DNA of 64,000 nt from assembly GCF_032583975.1 (NCBI RefSeq), contig NZ_JAWHTF010000002.1. One strand, written 5' to 3'. The notes beneath the pieces are model-generated. The model worked only from the letters and a program-made list of their open reading frames with translations, was not told where the DNA came from and made no database searches. The position numbers and the translations under genes are program-made. Below, piece after piece: positions 8,508-17,169 of this stretch (the first letter of the stretch is position 1; every line of letters starts with the position of its first letter). The stretch comes from Gilvirhabdus luticola (lineage in GTDB: Bacteria > Bacteroidota > Bacteroidia > Flavobacteriales > Flavobacteriaceae).

Positions 8508-9536
8508 CTATTTTATCAATACGCTTTTGTATTTAGGTAAGTTCTTTAATGTAATTCCTGTACCGCGCACAACAGCTCTTAATGGGTCTTCGGCTATATA
8601 TACTGGCAAGTCTGTTTTTTGAGATAAACGCTTGTCAAGACCACGTAACATGGAGCCTCCTCCTGCTAAATAAATTCCTGTATTATAAATGTCTGCAGCT
8701 AATTCTGGAGGTGTTTGAGATAATGTTTCCATAACAGCATCTTCAATTCTAAGAATTGATTTATCCAGGGCTTTTGCAATTTCTCTGAAGGAGATTTGCA
8801 CTTGTTTTGGTTTTCCAGTTAAAAGATCTCTTCCTTGTACACTCATATCTTCTGGCGGAAGTTCTAAATCTTCAGTTGCTGCACCAATTTGTATTTTTAT
8901 CTTTTCGGCTGTGCGTTCACCAACATAAAGATTGTGTTGAGTACGCATGTAATAAATTATATCGTTTGTAAAGACGTCACCTGCAATTTTAACAGACTTA
9001 TCACAAACAATTCCACCTAAAGCAATCACGGCAATTTCAGTGGTTCCTCCACCTATATCCACTATCATATTCCCTTTTGGTTGCATAATATCTACGCCTA
9101 TACCTATAGCAGCTGCCATAGGCTCATGAATTAAATAGACCTCTTTACCATTGACACGCTCAGCACTTTCTTTTACAGCGCGCATTTCTACTTCTGTAAT
9201 TCCTGAAGGTATACAAATGACCATTCTCAATGCAGGAGTAAACCATTTCTTTTTTAAAGCAGGTATATTTTTGATGAACATACTTATCATCTGTTCTGAA
9301 GCATCAAAATCTGCAATTACACCATCTTTTAAAGGTCTGATGGTTTTTATATTTTCATGGGTTTTTCCTTGCATCAAACTTGCTTCTTTTCCAACATGAG
9401 TTATCTTACCAGTAGTTCTATCTCTGGCAACTATTGATGGACTATCTACCACAACTTTATCGTTGTGAATAATAAGTGTATTGGCTGTACCTAAATCTAT
9501 TGCAATTTCTTCGGTCAGGAAGTCAAAAAATCCCAT
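8508..9536 (-). CDS. mreB: Rod shape-determining protein MreB (bacterial actin)
   Basis: 342 aa, the usual MreB length. It forms membrane-bound filaments that direct side-wall synthesis. ATP-binding motifs of the actin superfamily are present: phosphate 1 in IDLGTANTL (about residues 13-21), phosphate 2 in DIGGGTTEIAVI, and the adenosine motif in GIYLAGGGSMLRGLD. The N-terminal FFDFLTEE stretch could help membrane binding. It lies 54 nt after purH on the same strand. Confidence 0.96.
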   Translation of the reverse strand: MGFFDFLTEEIAIDLGTANTLIIHNDKVVVDSPSIVARDRTTGKITHVGKEASLMQGKTHENIKTIRPLKDGVIADFDASEQMISMFIKNIPALKKKWFTPALRMVICIPSGITEVEMRAVKESAERVNGKEVYLIHEPMAAAIGIGVDIMQPKGNMIVDIGGGTTEIAVIALGGIVCDKSVKIAGDVFTNDIIYYMRTQHNLYVGERTAEKIKIQIGAATEDLELPPEDMSVQGRDLLTGKPKQVQISFREIAKALDKSILRIEDAVMETLSQTPPELAADIYNTGIYLAGGGSMLRGLDKRLSQKTDLPVYIAEDPLRAVVRGTGITLKNLPKYKSVLIK

Positions 9537-9590
9537 ATGTTATAAGTGAATATTTGAGGTTAAAAACTATATCTTGTAAATGTAATAAAA

Positions 9591-11123
9591 TTAATGTTTA
9601 AAATGACGTGTTCCCGTAAATACCATAGCAACATTATTTTCATTACAATAGTCAATACTTAATTGGTCTTTAATTGAGCCTCCGGGTTGAACAATTGCTG
9701 TAACTCCAGCCTTGTTGGCAATTTCTACGCAATCTGGAAATGGAAAAAATGCATCACTTGCCATAACTGCACCTTCAAGTTCAAAATTGAAAGACTTTGC
9801 CTTGTGTATTGCCTGATTTAGTGCATCAACTCTGCTTGTTTGTCCTGTCCCACTGGCGCATAATTGTTTGTTCTTTGTCAATACTATGGTATTTGATTTG
9901 GTGTGCTTACATATTTTTGAAGCAAACATTAAATCTTCTAACTCACTTTTACTTGGTTTGTTGTTAGTCGGATAAGTTAATTCTTCATGGGTATCCGTAA
10001 TAAAATCTTTATCCTGAACCAATATACCATTTAGACAGGTTCGAACTGAAGTTTTAGGTAATTCCATATTATTCAGAATCAAAATAATTCTGTTCTTTTT
10101 CCTTTTTAAGATTTCCAATGCTTCAGAACTATATGAAGGTGCAATGACGACTTCGCAAAATAGCCTATGAATTTCTTCAGCAGTCGCTTCGTCTATTTCA
10201 GAATTACTAATCAAAATTCCTCCAAAAGCCGAAACAGGATCTCCAGCCAAAGCATCAATATAGGCCTGCTTAATGGTGTCTCTTTGTGCCAAACCACAAG
10301 CGTTATTATGTTTTAATATTGCAAATGTTGGTACATCGTTTTTAAATTCGTTCATCAGGTTTACAGCAGCATCAACGTCAAGTAAGTTATTATAGCTTAA
10401 CTCTTTGCCATGAAGCTTGGTAAACATGTCATTAAAATTTCCATAAAAAATGCCTTGCTGATGTGGGTTTTCTCCGTATCGTAAAACTTTTCCATTAATC
10501 TCACTTATCTTAAGCGCTGCAACCTCTTGATTTTTATTAAAATAATTAAATATAGCAGAATCATAATGTGAAGAAACATTAAATGCTTTTGTTGCAAATT
10601 GCTTTCTATCTGATTCTGAAAGCACACCGTCTTGTTCTGTAATAAGCTTAAGAAAATCTGAATAATCATCTACTGAAGCTACACAGATAACATCGGCATA
10701 ATTTTTTGCTGCGGCTCGAATTAAGGAAATACCACCAATATCAATTTTTTCAATAATATCTTGCTCATTTGCACCAGAAGCTACTGTTTTTTCAAAAGGG
10801 TATAAATCTACAATAACTGCATCTATCTGTGGAATTTCAAATTCAGCTAACTCTGCGATATCAGTATCTACATTCTGTCTATTCAAAATTCCTCCAAAAA
10901 CCTTTGGGTGTAGGGTTTTAACACGTCCGCCTAATATTGAAGGATAAGATGTAACATCTTCAACAGGAACTACACCAATTCCTAATTCGTTAATAAATTT
11001 TTGTGTACCGCCAGTTGAATATATGGTGACATTAAGTTCATTGAGCTTTCTTACTATAGGCTCTAAACCTTCTTTGTTGAATACCGAAATAAGAGCTGAT
11101 TTGATCGTTTTATTGTTGTTCAT
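9591..11123 (-). CDS. purH: Bifunctional AICAR transformylase / IMP cyclohydrolase PurH
   Basis: This 510-aa enzyme catalyses the last two steps of IMP synthesis. The N-terminal MGS-like cyclohydrolase domain (about residues 1-190) has IYSTGGTQKFI, SYPSILGGRVKTLHPKVFGGI and IDIGGISLIRAAAKNY. The transformylase domain follows, with FAILKHNNACG, DPVSAFGGI and VMASDAFFPFPD. It is first in the transcription unit that continues into mreBCD-mrdA-rodA, an order I know from other Flavobacteriaceae. A consensus -7 element lies about 80 nt upstream. Confidence 0.97.
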   Translation of the reverse strand: MNNNKTIKSALISVFNKEGLEPIVRKLNELNVTIYSTGGTQKFINELGIGVVPVEDVTSYPSILGGRVKTLHPKVFGGILNRQNVDTDIAELAEFEIPQIDAVIVDLYPFEKTVASGANEQDIIEKIDIGGISLIRAAAKNYADVICVASVDDYSDFLKLITEQDGVLSESDRKQFATKAFNVSSHYDSAIFNYFNKNQEVAALKISEINGKVLRYGENPHQQGIFYGNFNDMFTKLHGKELSYNNLLDVDAAVNLMNEFKNDVPTFAILKHNNACGLAQRDTIKQAYIDALAGDPVSAFGGILISNSEIDEATAEEIHRLFCEVVIAPSYSSEALEILKRKKNRIILILNNMELPKTSVRTCLNGILVQDKDFITDTHEELTYPTNNKPSKSELEDLMFASKICKHTKSNTIVLTKNKQLCASGTGQTSRVDALNQAIHKAKSFNFELEGAVMASDAFFPFPDCVEIANKAGVTAIVQPGGSIKDQLSIDYCNENNVAMVFTGTRHFKH

Positions 11124-11201
11124 TTAACCAGGTTTGAATTGATTTTCGTTTTTTGAAAATCAAAATTTTACATCATTTTTTTGAATGAAAATATTTGATT
11201 G

Positions 11202-11209
11202 CAAAAGTA
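11202..11209 (-). promoter_or_regulatory. Putative purH promoter (-7 element)
   Basis: The minus strand reads TACTTTTG, a full match to the Bacteroidota -7 element TAnnTTTG. No TTG is found at the expected -33 spacing, so the support is partial. It would give a 5' leader of about 75 nt before purH. Confidence 0.4.
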
Positions 11210-11327
11210 ATTATTTAAAGTAAAAATTCATGGTTTATGGGCTATTTTGTTTAGACTATTTTGTAACGAATGTTTTTAAAAAACGTCTTACATTTATATT
11301 TAATAAAAGTAACCCATAAAAAACAGC

Positions 11328-12578
11328 ATGCTCGTTTATTTGCGTCTTTTTAAAGAAAGCTTTTCTTTTGCGCTAAATGCATTAAGAAACAATAAACTGC
11401 GTACTTTTTTATCTCTACTAGGTGTTACCGTAGGTGTGTTTTCAATTATCGCGATTCTGGCAGCAGTAGATTCTTTAGACCAAAGCATAAAGGGACAATT
11501 GGATGGAATTGATAAGAACGTCATGTATGTAACAAGGTTTTCTTTTGGTCCAAGTGATATTCCTAATTGGAAAAGAGAAAGTTTTCCTCAAACAGATTAT
11601 GATGATTACGAATTTGTAAGAAACAATGTTGGAGATATTGAAGCCTGTGCCTATGCCATTGTTGGGAAAGCAGAAACCATTAAATACCAGGACAAAACAC
11701 TATCTAATGTTAATGTAACACCTGTTTCTAATGAAGTTTATGAAATCGATAATTTAAAAATCCATAAAGGAAGGTTTTATAACGAAAAAGAATCTAATAC
11801 TGGAGCACCTGTAGTGGTTTTGGGTTATAGCTTGGCAGAAAATCTATTTGAAAATGAAGAGCCTATTGGCAAAGTGGTTCGCATTTATGGAAGAAAACTA
11901 ACAGTGATTGGTGTGCTTGGGAAGTTTGGAGGTGTAAATTTTGATTCTCCAGATGAAAAAGGTTTTGTCCCTGTGAATTTTGTTCGGCAGTTTATGAATA
12001 CTGCATCAAAAAATGTATTGACAATAATAATTATTAAACCAAAGGCAGGAGTAGATGTTAATGCTTTTGAAAGTGTTTTAAGGCAGAAATTCAGAAATCA
12101 CAGAGGCTTAAAGCCAGAGGACATCGATAACTTTTTTATTCTTAGACTATCAGGTTCAATTGAGTTTATTAATGCCATAATTGGATTCTTAAATACTGTT
12201 GGATGGGTCATTAGCGGTTTTTCTTTGCTGGTTGGTGGTTTTGGTATAGCCAATATTATGTTTGTTAGTGTAAAAGAGCGAACTAACTTAATAGGTATCC
12301 AAAAATCTTTAGGAGCAAAAAATCGATTTATTTTATTTCAATTTTTATTTGAAGCTATTATTCTTGCGTTTATAGGCGGATTGGTTGGGTTATTTTTGGT
12401 TTGGATAATGATCATATTGGGAAATCAACTCACTGAAGACTTTGAATTTATTCTTTCTTTCGGAAATATATTTCTGGCATTTACCATATCTTCAATTATA
12501 GGGTTGGTTTCTGGTATAATTCCAGCAATATCTGCCTCAAAACTTGATCCCGTTGAAGCTATAAGAGCTGGAGGATAA
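11328..12578 (+). CDS. ABC transporter permease (MacB/FtsX type)
   Basis: A 416-aa permease with the MacB-like plan: an N-terminal membrane helix (LRTFLSLLGVTVGVFSIIAILAAVDSL, about residues 24-50), a large periplasmic MacB_PCD domain (about 55-270) and a C-terminal FtsX domain with three helices, ending in the typical SASKLDPVEAIRAGG. MacB-type permeases work as mechanotransmitters for export or envelope stress rather than moving solute through the membrane. No ATPase gene is adjacent, so its partner must be encoded elsewhere. It converges on the GAF gene with 4 nt between the stop codons. Confidence 0.88.
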   Translation: MLVYLRLFKESFSFALNALRNNKLRTFLSLLGVTVGVFSIIAILAAVDSLDQSIKGQLDGIDKNVMYVTRFSFGPSDIPNWKRESFPQTDYDDYEFVRNNVGDIEACAYAIVGKAETIKYQDKTLSNVNVTPVSNEVYEIDNLKIHKGRFYNEKESNTGAPVVVLGYSLAENLFENEEPIGKVVRIYGRKLTVIGVLGKFGGVNFDSPDEKGFVPVNFVRQFMNTASKNVLTIIIIKPKAGVDVNAFESVLRQKFRNHRGLKPEDIDNFFILRLSGSIEFINAIIGFLNTVGWVISGFSLLVGGFGIANIMFVSVKERTNLIGIQKSLGAKNRFILFQFLFEAIILAFIGGLVGLFLVWIMIILGNQLTEDFEFILSFGNIFLAFTISSIIGLVSGIIPAISASKLDPVEAIRAGG

Positions 12579-12582
12579 AAGT

Positions 12583-13044
12583 TTATGAAAGCATTTTAGA
12601 CACCAAAGAACATACGTATTCTAGAAAACGTTCATCCTCTTCTGTAAAAGGATCTAGAGTATTTGAATCTATATCAATCTGACCAATATTCTCACCATTA
12701 ACAAATATGGGAATCACAATTTCAGCTTTCACAGTTATACTACAAGCAATATAATTATTTTGGGCACTTACATCTGGCACTACAAAGTTTTTATTACTTA
12801 CCGCAACTTGACCGCAAATTCCTTTTCCGAATGGAATAATTGTATGGTCTGTTGGTTGTCCAACATAAGGACCAAGTTTCAATTCATCTTTATCACCATT
12901 TTTAAAGTAAAAACCCACCCAATTGTAGTGTGGCACGTTAGCTTCGAGTAACTTACAAATTTGTAACAAACAATCATGTAATTCAAGTACATTGTGATTG
13001 TTAACTATTTTCTCAACTCCTGACTTTAATTCTTCAAATGTCAT
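12583..13044 (-). CDS. GAF domain protein, related to free methionine-R-sulfoxide reductase
   Basis: I place the start at the ATG at 13044 (MTFEELKSGVEKI), giving 153 aa; a longer start at 13104 adds 20 residues with no family similarity. The body is a single GAF domain: PHYNWVGFYF, GPYVGQPTDHTIIPFGKGICGQVA, NYIACSITVKAEIVIPIF and NIGQIDIDS. This resembles fRMsr, which reduces free methionine-R-sulfoxide, and keeps two of its cysteines (GICG and IACS), but the third, found in the VACQ segment of the yeast enzyme, is replaced (GQPTDH). Activity is therefore uncertain. It is convergent with the ABC permease and divergent from xrtF. Confidence 0.75.
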   Translation of the reverse strand: MTFEELKSGVEKIVNNHNVLELHDCLLQICKLLEANVPHYNWVGFYFKNGDKDELKLGPYVGQPTDHTIIPFGKGICGQVAVSNKNFVVPDVSAQNNYIACSITVKAEIVIPIFVNGENIGQIDIDSNTLDPFTEEDERFLEYVCSLVSKMLS

Positions 13045-13133
13045 TTGGTTAAAAGTTTTGGTAAAAGTATTTAAAAAGGTGTAATTTATGACCGCAAAAG
13101 ACATAAATTTAACCCCAAAATGTCATTCTTTTT

Positions 13134-13682
13134 TTGAAAGAACTATTTATAAAATATAAGCTTGTAGTAAGATTTATTATTAAATTCTTATTGGTCTATG
13201 GCATACTTTCCTTGATGTATAGAGGATATTTGGAATACTCAAACACTTCGACGTACTATCCAGATTATATGACCAATTTGGTCGGAAGACAATGTAGAGA
13301 CTTGTTAGAGTCGGCAGATTATCGCGCATTTATCATACCACACCCTGACGAGCCTTCATTAAAACTTATAATTAATGAAAAGTATGTTGCCAGAATTATT
13401 GAAGGTTGTAATTCTTTAAGTGTAATAATTTTATTTGTCTCCTTTATTATTGCATTTTCTGGAAAATTCAAAACCACCTTTTTTTATATTCTATCAGGAA
13501 GTGTTTTAATATATGTTGCTAATTTAATTCGTGTGGTAATTTTGGCTGCTGGTTTATATCATTATCCATGGCGCAAAGATATTTTACATACCGTGATTTT
13601 TCCCGCTATAATTTATGGAATGGTATTTTTGCTTTGGGTACTTTGGATAAACAGATTTTCTAGACTAAAAAAGCAAGAATGA
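13134..13682 (+). CDS. xrtF: Exosortase family protein XrtF
   Basis: A 182-aa membrane protein of the exosortase/archaeosortase family. The transpeptidase-like residues are all present: C92 in IIEGCNSLSV, R133 in NLIRVVILAAGLYHYP, and H152 in LHTVIFPAIIYG. Exosortases cut a C-terminal sorting signal and transfer the protein to another molecule at the outer face of the inner membrane. The short length and the partner gene downstream identify the XrtF subtype of Bacteroidota. Its stop codon overlaps the partner start by four bases (ATGA). No target protein with a recognisable exosortase signal is in the window. Confidence 0.88.
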   Translation: MKELFIKYKLVVRFIIKFLLVYGILSLMYRGYLEYSNTSTYYPDYMTNLVGRQCRDLLESADYRAFIIPHPDEPSLKLIINEKYVARIIEGCNSLSVIILFVSFIIAFSGKFKTTFFYILSGSVLIYVANLIRVVILAAGLYHYPWRKDILHTVIFPAIIYGMVFLLWVLWINRFSRLKKQE

Positions 13683-14107
13683 AAAATTACTTAAAATATC
13701 CGCTATTAATATTTTTGGTAGGGTTGCTTGTTTTAATTCGAATTTTTGAAAATGATTTGTTTTATGACCCCTATTTATTATTTTTTCAAAATGACTATTT
13801 GTACATAGACTCGCCACGAAGGGAAGTTTTTAAGCTCACACTATTTACATCCTTGCGCTACTTGATGAACACCTTAATATCATTGGCTATAATGTTTGTA
13901 GTGTTTAAAGACAAGAATATTATAAAATTCTCGGCTATTATTTATACATTTTCATTTATTGTACTGATTTTGTTGTTCTTGTATTTCGTGACAGATCCCA
14001 AACGTGAGCAATATTATTTGTTTTTCAATATTAGAAGATTTCTAATTCAGCCGATTATTTTATTGCTCTTATTGCCTGCATTTTACTACAATAAATTAAA
14101 ACAGTAA
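13679..14107 (+). CDS. Exosortase F system-associated membrane protein
   Basis: This 142-aa, very hydrophobic protein has about four membrane helices, with a conserved-looking loop FYDPYLLFFQNDYLY after the first and RREVFKLTLFTSLRYLMNT before the second. Size, position directly after xrtF and the 4-nt overlap match the exosortase F-associated family. Its role is unknown; it may be the substrate, or a partner needed for sorting. Translation is probably coupled to xrtF. Confidence 0.82.
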   Translation: MKNYLKYPLLIFLVGLLVLIRIFENDLFYDPYLLFFQNDYLYIDSPRREVFKLTLFTSLRYLMNTLISLAIMFVVFKDKNIIKFSAIIYTFSFIVLILLFLYFVTDPKREQYYLFFNIRRFLIQPIILLLLLPAFYYNKLKQ

Positions 14108-14152
14108 GTGTTAACAATATTGTAAATCTTACATAAATCATCATCTTTTCAT

Positions 14153-14160
14153 TAACTTTG
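14153..14160 (+). promoter_or_regulatory. Putative promoter -7 element close to the HYC_CC_PP start
   Basis: TAACTTTG is a full match to TAnnTTTG and ends only 4 nt before the ATG at 14165, so a transcript from it would be leaderless or nearly so. No TTG is found at the usual -33 distance. A 10-bp palindrome ACAATATTGT lies upstream at 14114-14123. Confidence 0.35.
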
Positions 14161-14164
14161 TAAT

Positions 14165-14578
14165 ATGTTAAAGCAGTTCATACACAAGAGTTTCTCAATA
14201 CTAATGGCTCTTTTAGTATTAATTTCTACGGTTTCTTTTACTGTAGAAAAGCACTATTGTGGAGACGTACTAGTGGATGTGTCTTTATTTACTGAAGTCC
14301 AAAAATGTGGCATGGAAGCTTTAGAAATGGAAATGGCAGCCATTACAAAAATGTCTTGTTGTAAAGATACTGTTGATATTGTTCAAGGTCAGGACGAATT
14401 GAGTTTTAAAACATTTAACGATTTAGATTTTAATCAACAGATATTCCTAGTTAGCTTTTCATATTCTTATTTAAACTTATTTGAAGGATTGCCAGAACAG
14501 GTAATTCCTCATAGAGATTATTCTCCTCCAAACTTGATTCGAGACATACAGGTTTTAGATCAGGTTTTTATCATTTGA
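14165..14578 (+). CDS. HYC_CC_PP family protein (copper cluster)
   Basis: A 137-aa protein with an N-terminal hydrophobic segment (SILMALLVLISTVSF), then the three signatures that name the family: HYC at 30-32 (EKHYCGD), a CC pair at 65-66 (KMSCCKD) and a PP pair in YSPPNL near the C terminus. A further Cys is at 48. The function is not established. The cysteine and histidine pattern and the neighbours (CopA, HMA and HMBD proteins on the same strand) suggest metal handling in the envelope. Confidence 0.8.
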   Translation: MLKQFIHKSFSILMALLVLISTVSFTVEKHYCGDVLVDVSLFTEVQKCGMEALEMEMAAITKMSCCKDTVDIVQGQDELSFKTFNDLDFNQQIFLVSFSYSYLNLFEGLPEQVIPHRDYSPPNLIRDIQVLDQVFII

Positions 14579-14618
14579 TTTTTTAGTATTCGATTTCTAT
14601 TTAAGATAGATCGTTATT

Positions 14619-14636
14619 GTATTGAATCTTCAATAC
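14619..14636. promoter_or_regulatory. Operator-like palindrome before copA
   Basis: A perfect 8-bp inverted repeat with a 2-bp centre, GTATTGAA-TC-TTCAATAC, ends 27 nt before the copA start. A loop of two bases makes a stable RNA hairpin less likely than a DNA operator for a dimeric regulator. It does not match the CueR box. No regulator gene is adjacent. Confidence 0.4.
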
Positions 14637-14663
14637 AGATAATTTCATGTTTAATACGAAAAA

Positions 14664-17168
14664 ATGAAACACACTTATCATATACACGGAATGACCTGCA
14701 ACGGTTGTCGTAGTCACGTCGAAGAAACGCTTTCAAAAGTAAAAGGTGTTTCCAATGCTATAGTTAACTTGGAAAAGGCTGAAGCTGCCATTGAAATGAA
14801 ACAGCATATTCCTTTAGAAACCTTTCAAAATGCATTGAAAGAAGATGGTGGACGATATAGTATACATAATCAAGGTGAACATCACCATCATTCAGAACCG
14901 AAAAAGGAAAAGCAATCCAAAGCGAAAAGTACAGGTTCTTTTTATTGTCCAATGCGTTGCGAAGATGATAAAACTTACAATGAACCTGGAGATTGTCCGG
15001 TTTGCGGTATGGATTTGGTAGAAGAACAAAATCTATCGACAGCATCAGCACAACAATGGACTTGTCCAATGCATCCCGAAGTTGTAAAAGATGAAGCAGG
15101 TTCGTGCCGTATTTGCGGTATGGATTTAGTGCCAATGCAACCGGATCTTTCGGCAGAAGCAAAGACCTATAAAAAGCTATTGAAGAAGTTTTGGATAGCA
15201 TCTACATTTACGTTACCTATTTTCCTAATTGCAATGAGCGAAATGCTTCATAATAATCCATTGTACAATCTAATGGAACAGAAATATTGGAATTGGATTC
15301 AGTTTGGATTATCCATTCCAGTAGTATTTTATGCCACTTGGATGTTTTTTGAACGTGCTTATAGAAGTATAAAAACGTGGAATCTCAATATGTTTACACT
15401 CATTGGGATCGGCGCTGGTGCGGCGTGGTTATTTAGTGTTTTTGGCATGTTATTTCCAGATGTTTTTCCTGCACAATTTAAAACAGAATATAGTGCTGTA
15501 CATGTCTATTTTGAAGCTGCAACGGTAATTCTAACATTAGTTCTTTTAGGGCAGCTATTAGAGGCTAGAGCACATAGTAAAACTAATTCTGCCATAAAAG
15601 AGCTATTAAAACTAGCTCCAAATAAAGCCACTAAAATTAATAAAGATGGCGAGGAAATAGTAAATATAGACGAAATCGAAATTGGAGATTTGCTTCGAGT
15701 TAAGCCTGGAGAAAAAATTCCAGTTGATGGAGAAATTACCGAAGGTGAAAGTTCAGTGGATGAATCAATGATTTCAGGAGAACCTATACCAGTTTTAAAA
15801 CAGGTAAAAGATAAAGTAAGTTCTGGAACTATAAATGGCAATAAAGCCTTTATTATGAAAGCTGAAAAGATAGGCTCTGAAACATTGCTTGCTCAAATTA
15901 TTTCTATGGTTAATGATGCTAGCAGAAGTAGAGCTCCAATTCAAAAATTAGCAGATAGAATTTCAAAGTATTTTATACCAACAGTAGTCATAATTTCTGT
16001 TATCACATTTATTGTTTGGAAATATTTTGGACCAGAACCATCTTATGTTTATGCTCTTGTAAATGCAATAGCAGTTTTAATAATAGCTTGCCCTTGTGCA
16101 TTAGGTTTAGCAACTCCAATGTCAGTTATGGTAGGTGTTGGACAAGGAGCTAAACAAGGTGTATTAATTAAAAATGCCGAAGCTTTAGAAAAACTGAACA
16201 AAGTAGATACCTTAATAATAGATAAGACAGGCACTGTCACAGAAGGAAAACCTTCAGTAGAAGAGATCATACTATTTTCTGATTCATATAGTAAAGATCA
16301 AATATTAAAAATGATTGTTTCGGTTAACAGTTTAAGTGAACATCCTTTAGCAAATGCAACCTTAAAGTTTGCTGAAGAAAAAAATATTACACCAAACAAA
16401 TCTCAAGCTTTTGAATCTGTGATTGGAAAAGGAGTCAAAGCAGAAGTTGATGGTAAAATTGTTGCTATTGGCAATGAAAGTTTAATAGAGGAATTGAACA
16501 TTCCTTTTCCAGAAAATCTTAAAATAAAGTCTCGAAAGAAACAAAATGAAGGTAAAACTGTTCCTCTTGTAGCTATCGAAAATTCTGTTGTTGCAATGAT
16601 TGTAATTCATGATAAAATCAAAGATTCAAGTAAAAAAGCTATTTCAGAATTACAACAATATGGTCTCAATGTAATAATGCTAACAGGAGATAACGAGTCT
16701 ACAGCAGAAGTGGTTGCAGAGAAAGTTAATATTAAACAATTTAAAGCAGAATATCGGCCTGAAGATAAAATGAAGTTTGTTGAAGGGCTTCAAAAACAAG
16801 GTAAGTTTGTTGCCATGGCTGGTGACGGAATAAATGATGCACCAGCATTAGCAAAAAGTGATGTAGGTATTGCCATGGGAACAGGTACTGACGTTGCTAT
16901 AGAAAGTGCTATGGTAACTTTAGTGAAAGGTGACTTACAAGGTATTGTTAAAGCAGTAAATCTAGGTAAAGCAGTTGTTAAGAATATCAAACAAAATTTA
17001 TTCTTTGCTTTAATTTACAATACCATAGGAGTACCAATAGCTGCTGGAATTCTTTATCCAGTCCTCGGAATTTTATTATCTCCAATGATTGCTGCATTAG
17101 CAATGAGCTTTAGTTCTGTTTCCGTTATAGGAAATGCTTTAAGATTAAAGAACAAAAATTTAAATTAA
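14664..17168 (+). CDS. copA: Copper-translocating P1B-type ATPase with HMA and two heavy-metal-binding domains
   Basis: This 834-aa ATPase exports Cu(I) across the inner membrane. Order: HMA domain (GMTCNGC, C12 and C15, about residues 1-70), a His-rich linker (GEHHHHSE), a heavy-metal-binding domain with C95/C99 and C111/C114 (YCPMRCE...CPVCGMDLV), a second with C134, C148 and C151 (WTCPMHPEV...CRICGMDL), then the P-type core. Core motifs: SGEP at 371, transport site C476-P-C478, phosphorylated D520 in DKTGT, EHPLA in the ATP domain, and GDGINDAPALA. It starts 85 nt after the HYC_CC_PP gene and ends one base before the TonB receptor start. Silver transport is possible as well, since these ATPases often move both metals. 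Confidence 0.94.
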   Translation: MKHTYHIHGMTCNGCRSHVEETLSKVKGVSNAIVNLEKAEAAIEMKQHIPLETFQNALKEDGGRYSIHNQGEHHHHSEPKKEKQSKAKSTGSFYCPMRCEDDKTYNEPGDCPVCGMDLVEEQNLSTASAQQWTCPMHPEVVKDEAGSCRICGMDLVPMQPDLSAEAKTYKKLLKKFWIASTFTLPIFLIAMSEMLHNNPLYNLMEQKYWNWIQFGLSIPVVFYATWMFFERAYRSIKTWNLNMFTLIGIGAGAAWLFSVFGMLFPDVFPAQFKTEYSAVHVYFEAATVILTLVLLGQLLEARAHSKTNSAIKELLKLAPNKATKINKDGEEIVNIDEIEIGDLLRVKPGEKIPVDGEITEGESSVDESMISGEPIPVLKQVKDKVSSGTINGNKAFIMKAEKIGSETLLAQIISMVNDASRSRAPIQKLADRISKYFIPTVVIISVITFIVWKYFGPEPSYVYALVNAIAVLIIACPCALGLATPMSVMVGVGQGAKQGVLIKNAEALEKLNKVDTLIIDKTGTVTEGKPSVEEIILFSDSYSKDQILKMIVSVNSLSEHPLANATLKFAEEKNITPNKSQAFESVIGKGVKAEVDGKIVAIGNESLIEELNIPFPENLKIKSRKKQNEGKTVPLVAIENSVVAMIVIHDKIKDSSKKAISELQQYGLNVIMLTGDNESTAEVVAEKVNIKQFKAEYRPEDKMKFVEGLQKQGKFVAMAGDGINDAPALAKSDVGIAMGTGTDVAIESAMVTLVKGDLQGIVKAVNLGKAVVKNIKQNLFFALIYNTIGVPIAAGILYPVLGILLSPMIAALAMSFSSVSVIGNALRLKNKNLN

Positions 17169-17169
17169 A

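Noticed and set aside
14764..15201. Open frame on the minus strand inside copA
   Set aside because: It lies fully within a strongly supported P-type ATPase gene, has no recognisable domain, and mirrors the conserved codons of the sense gene.
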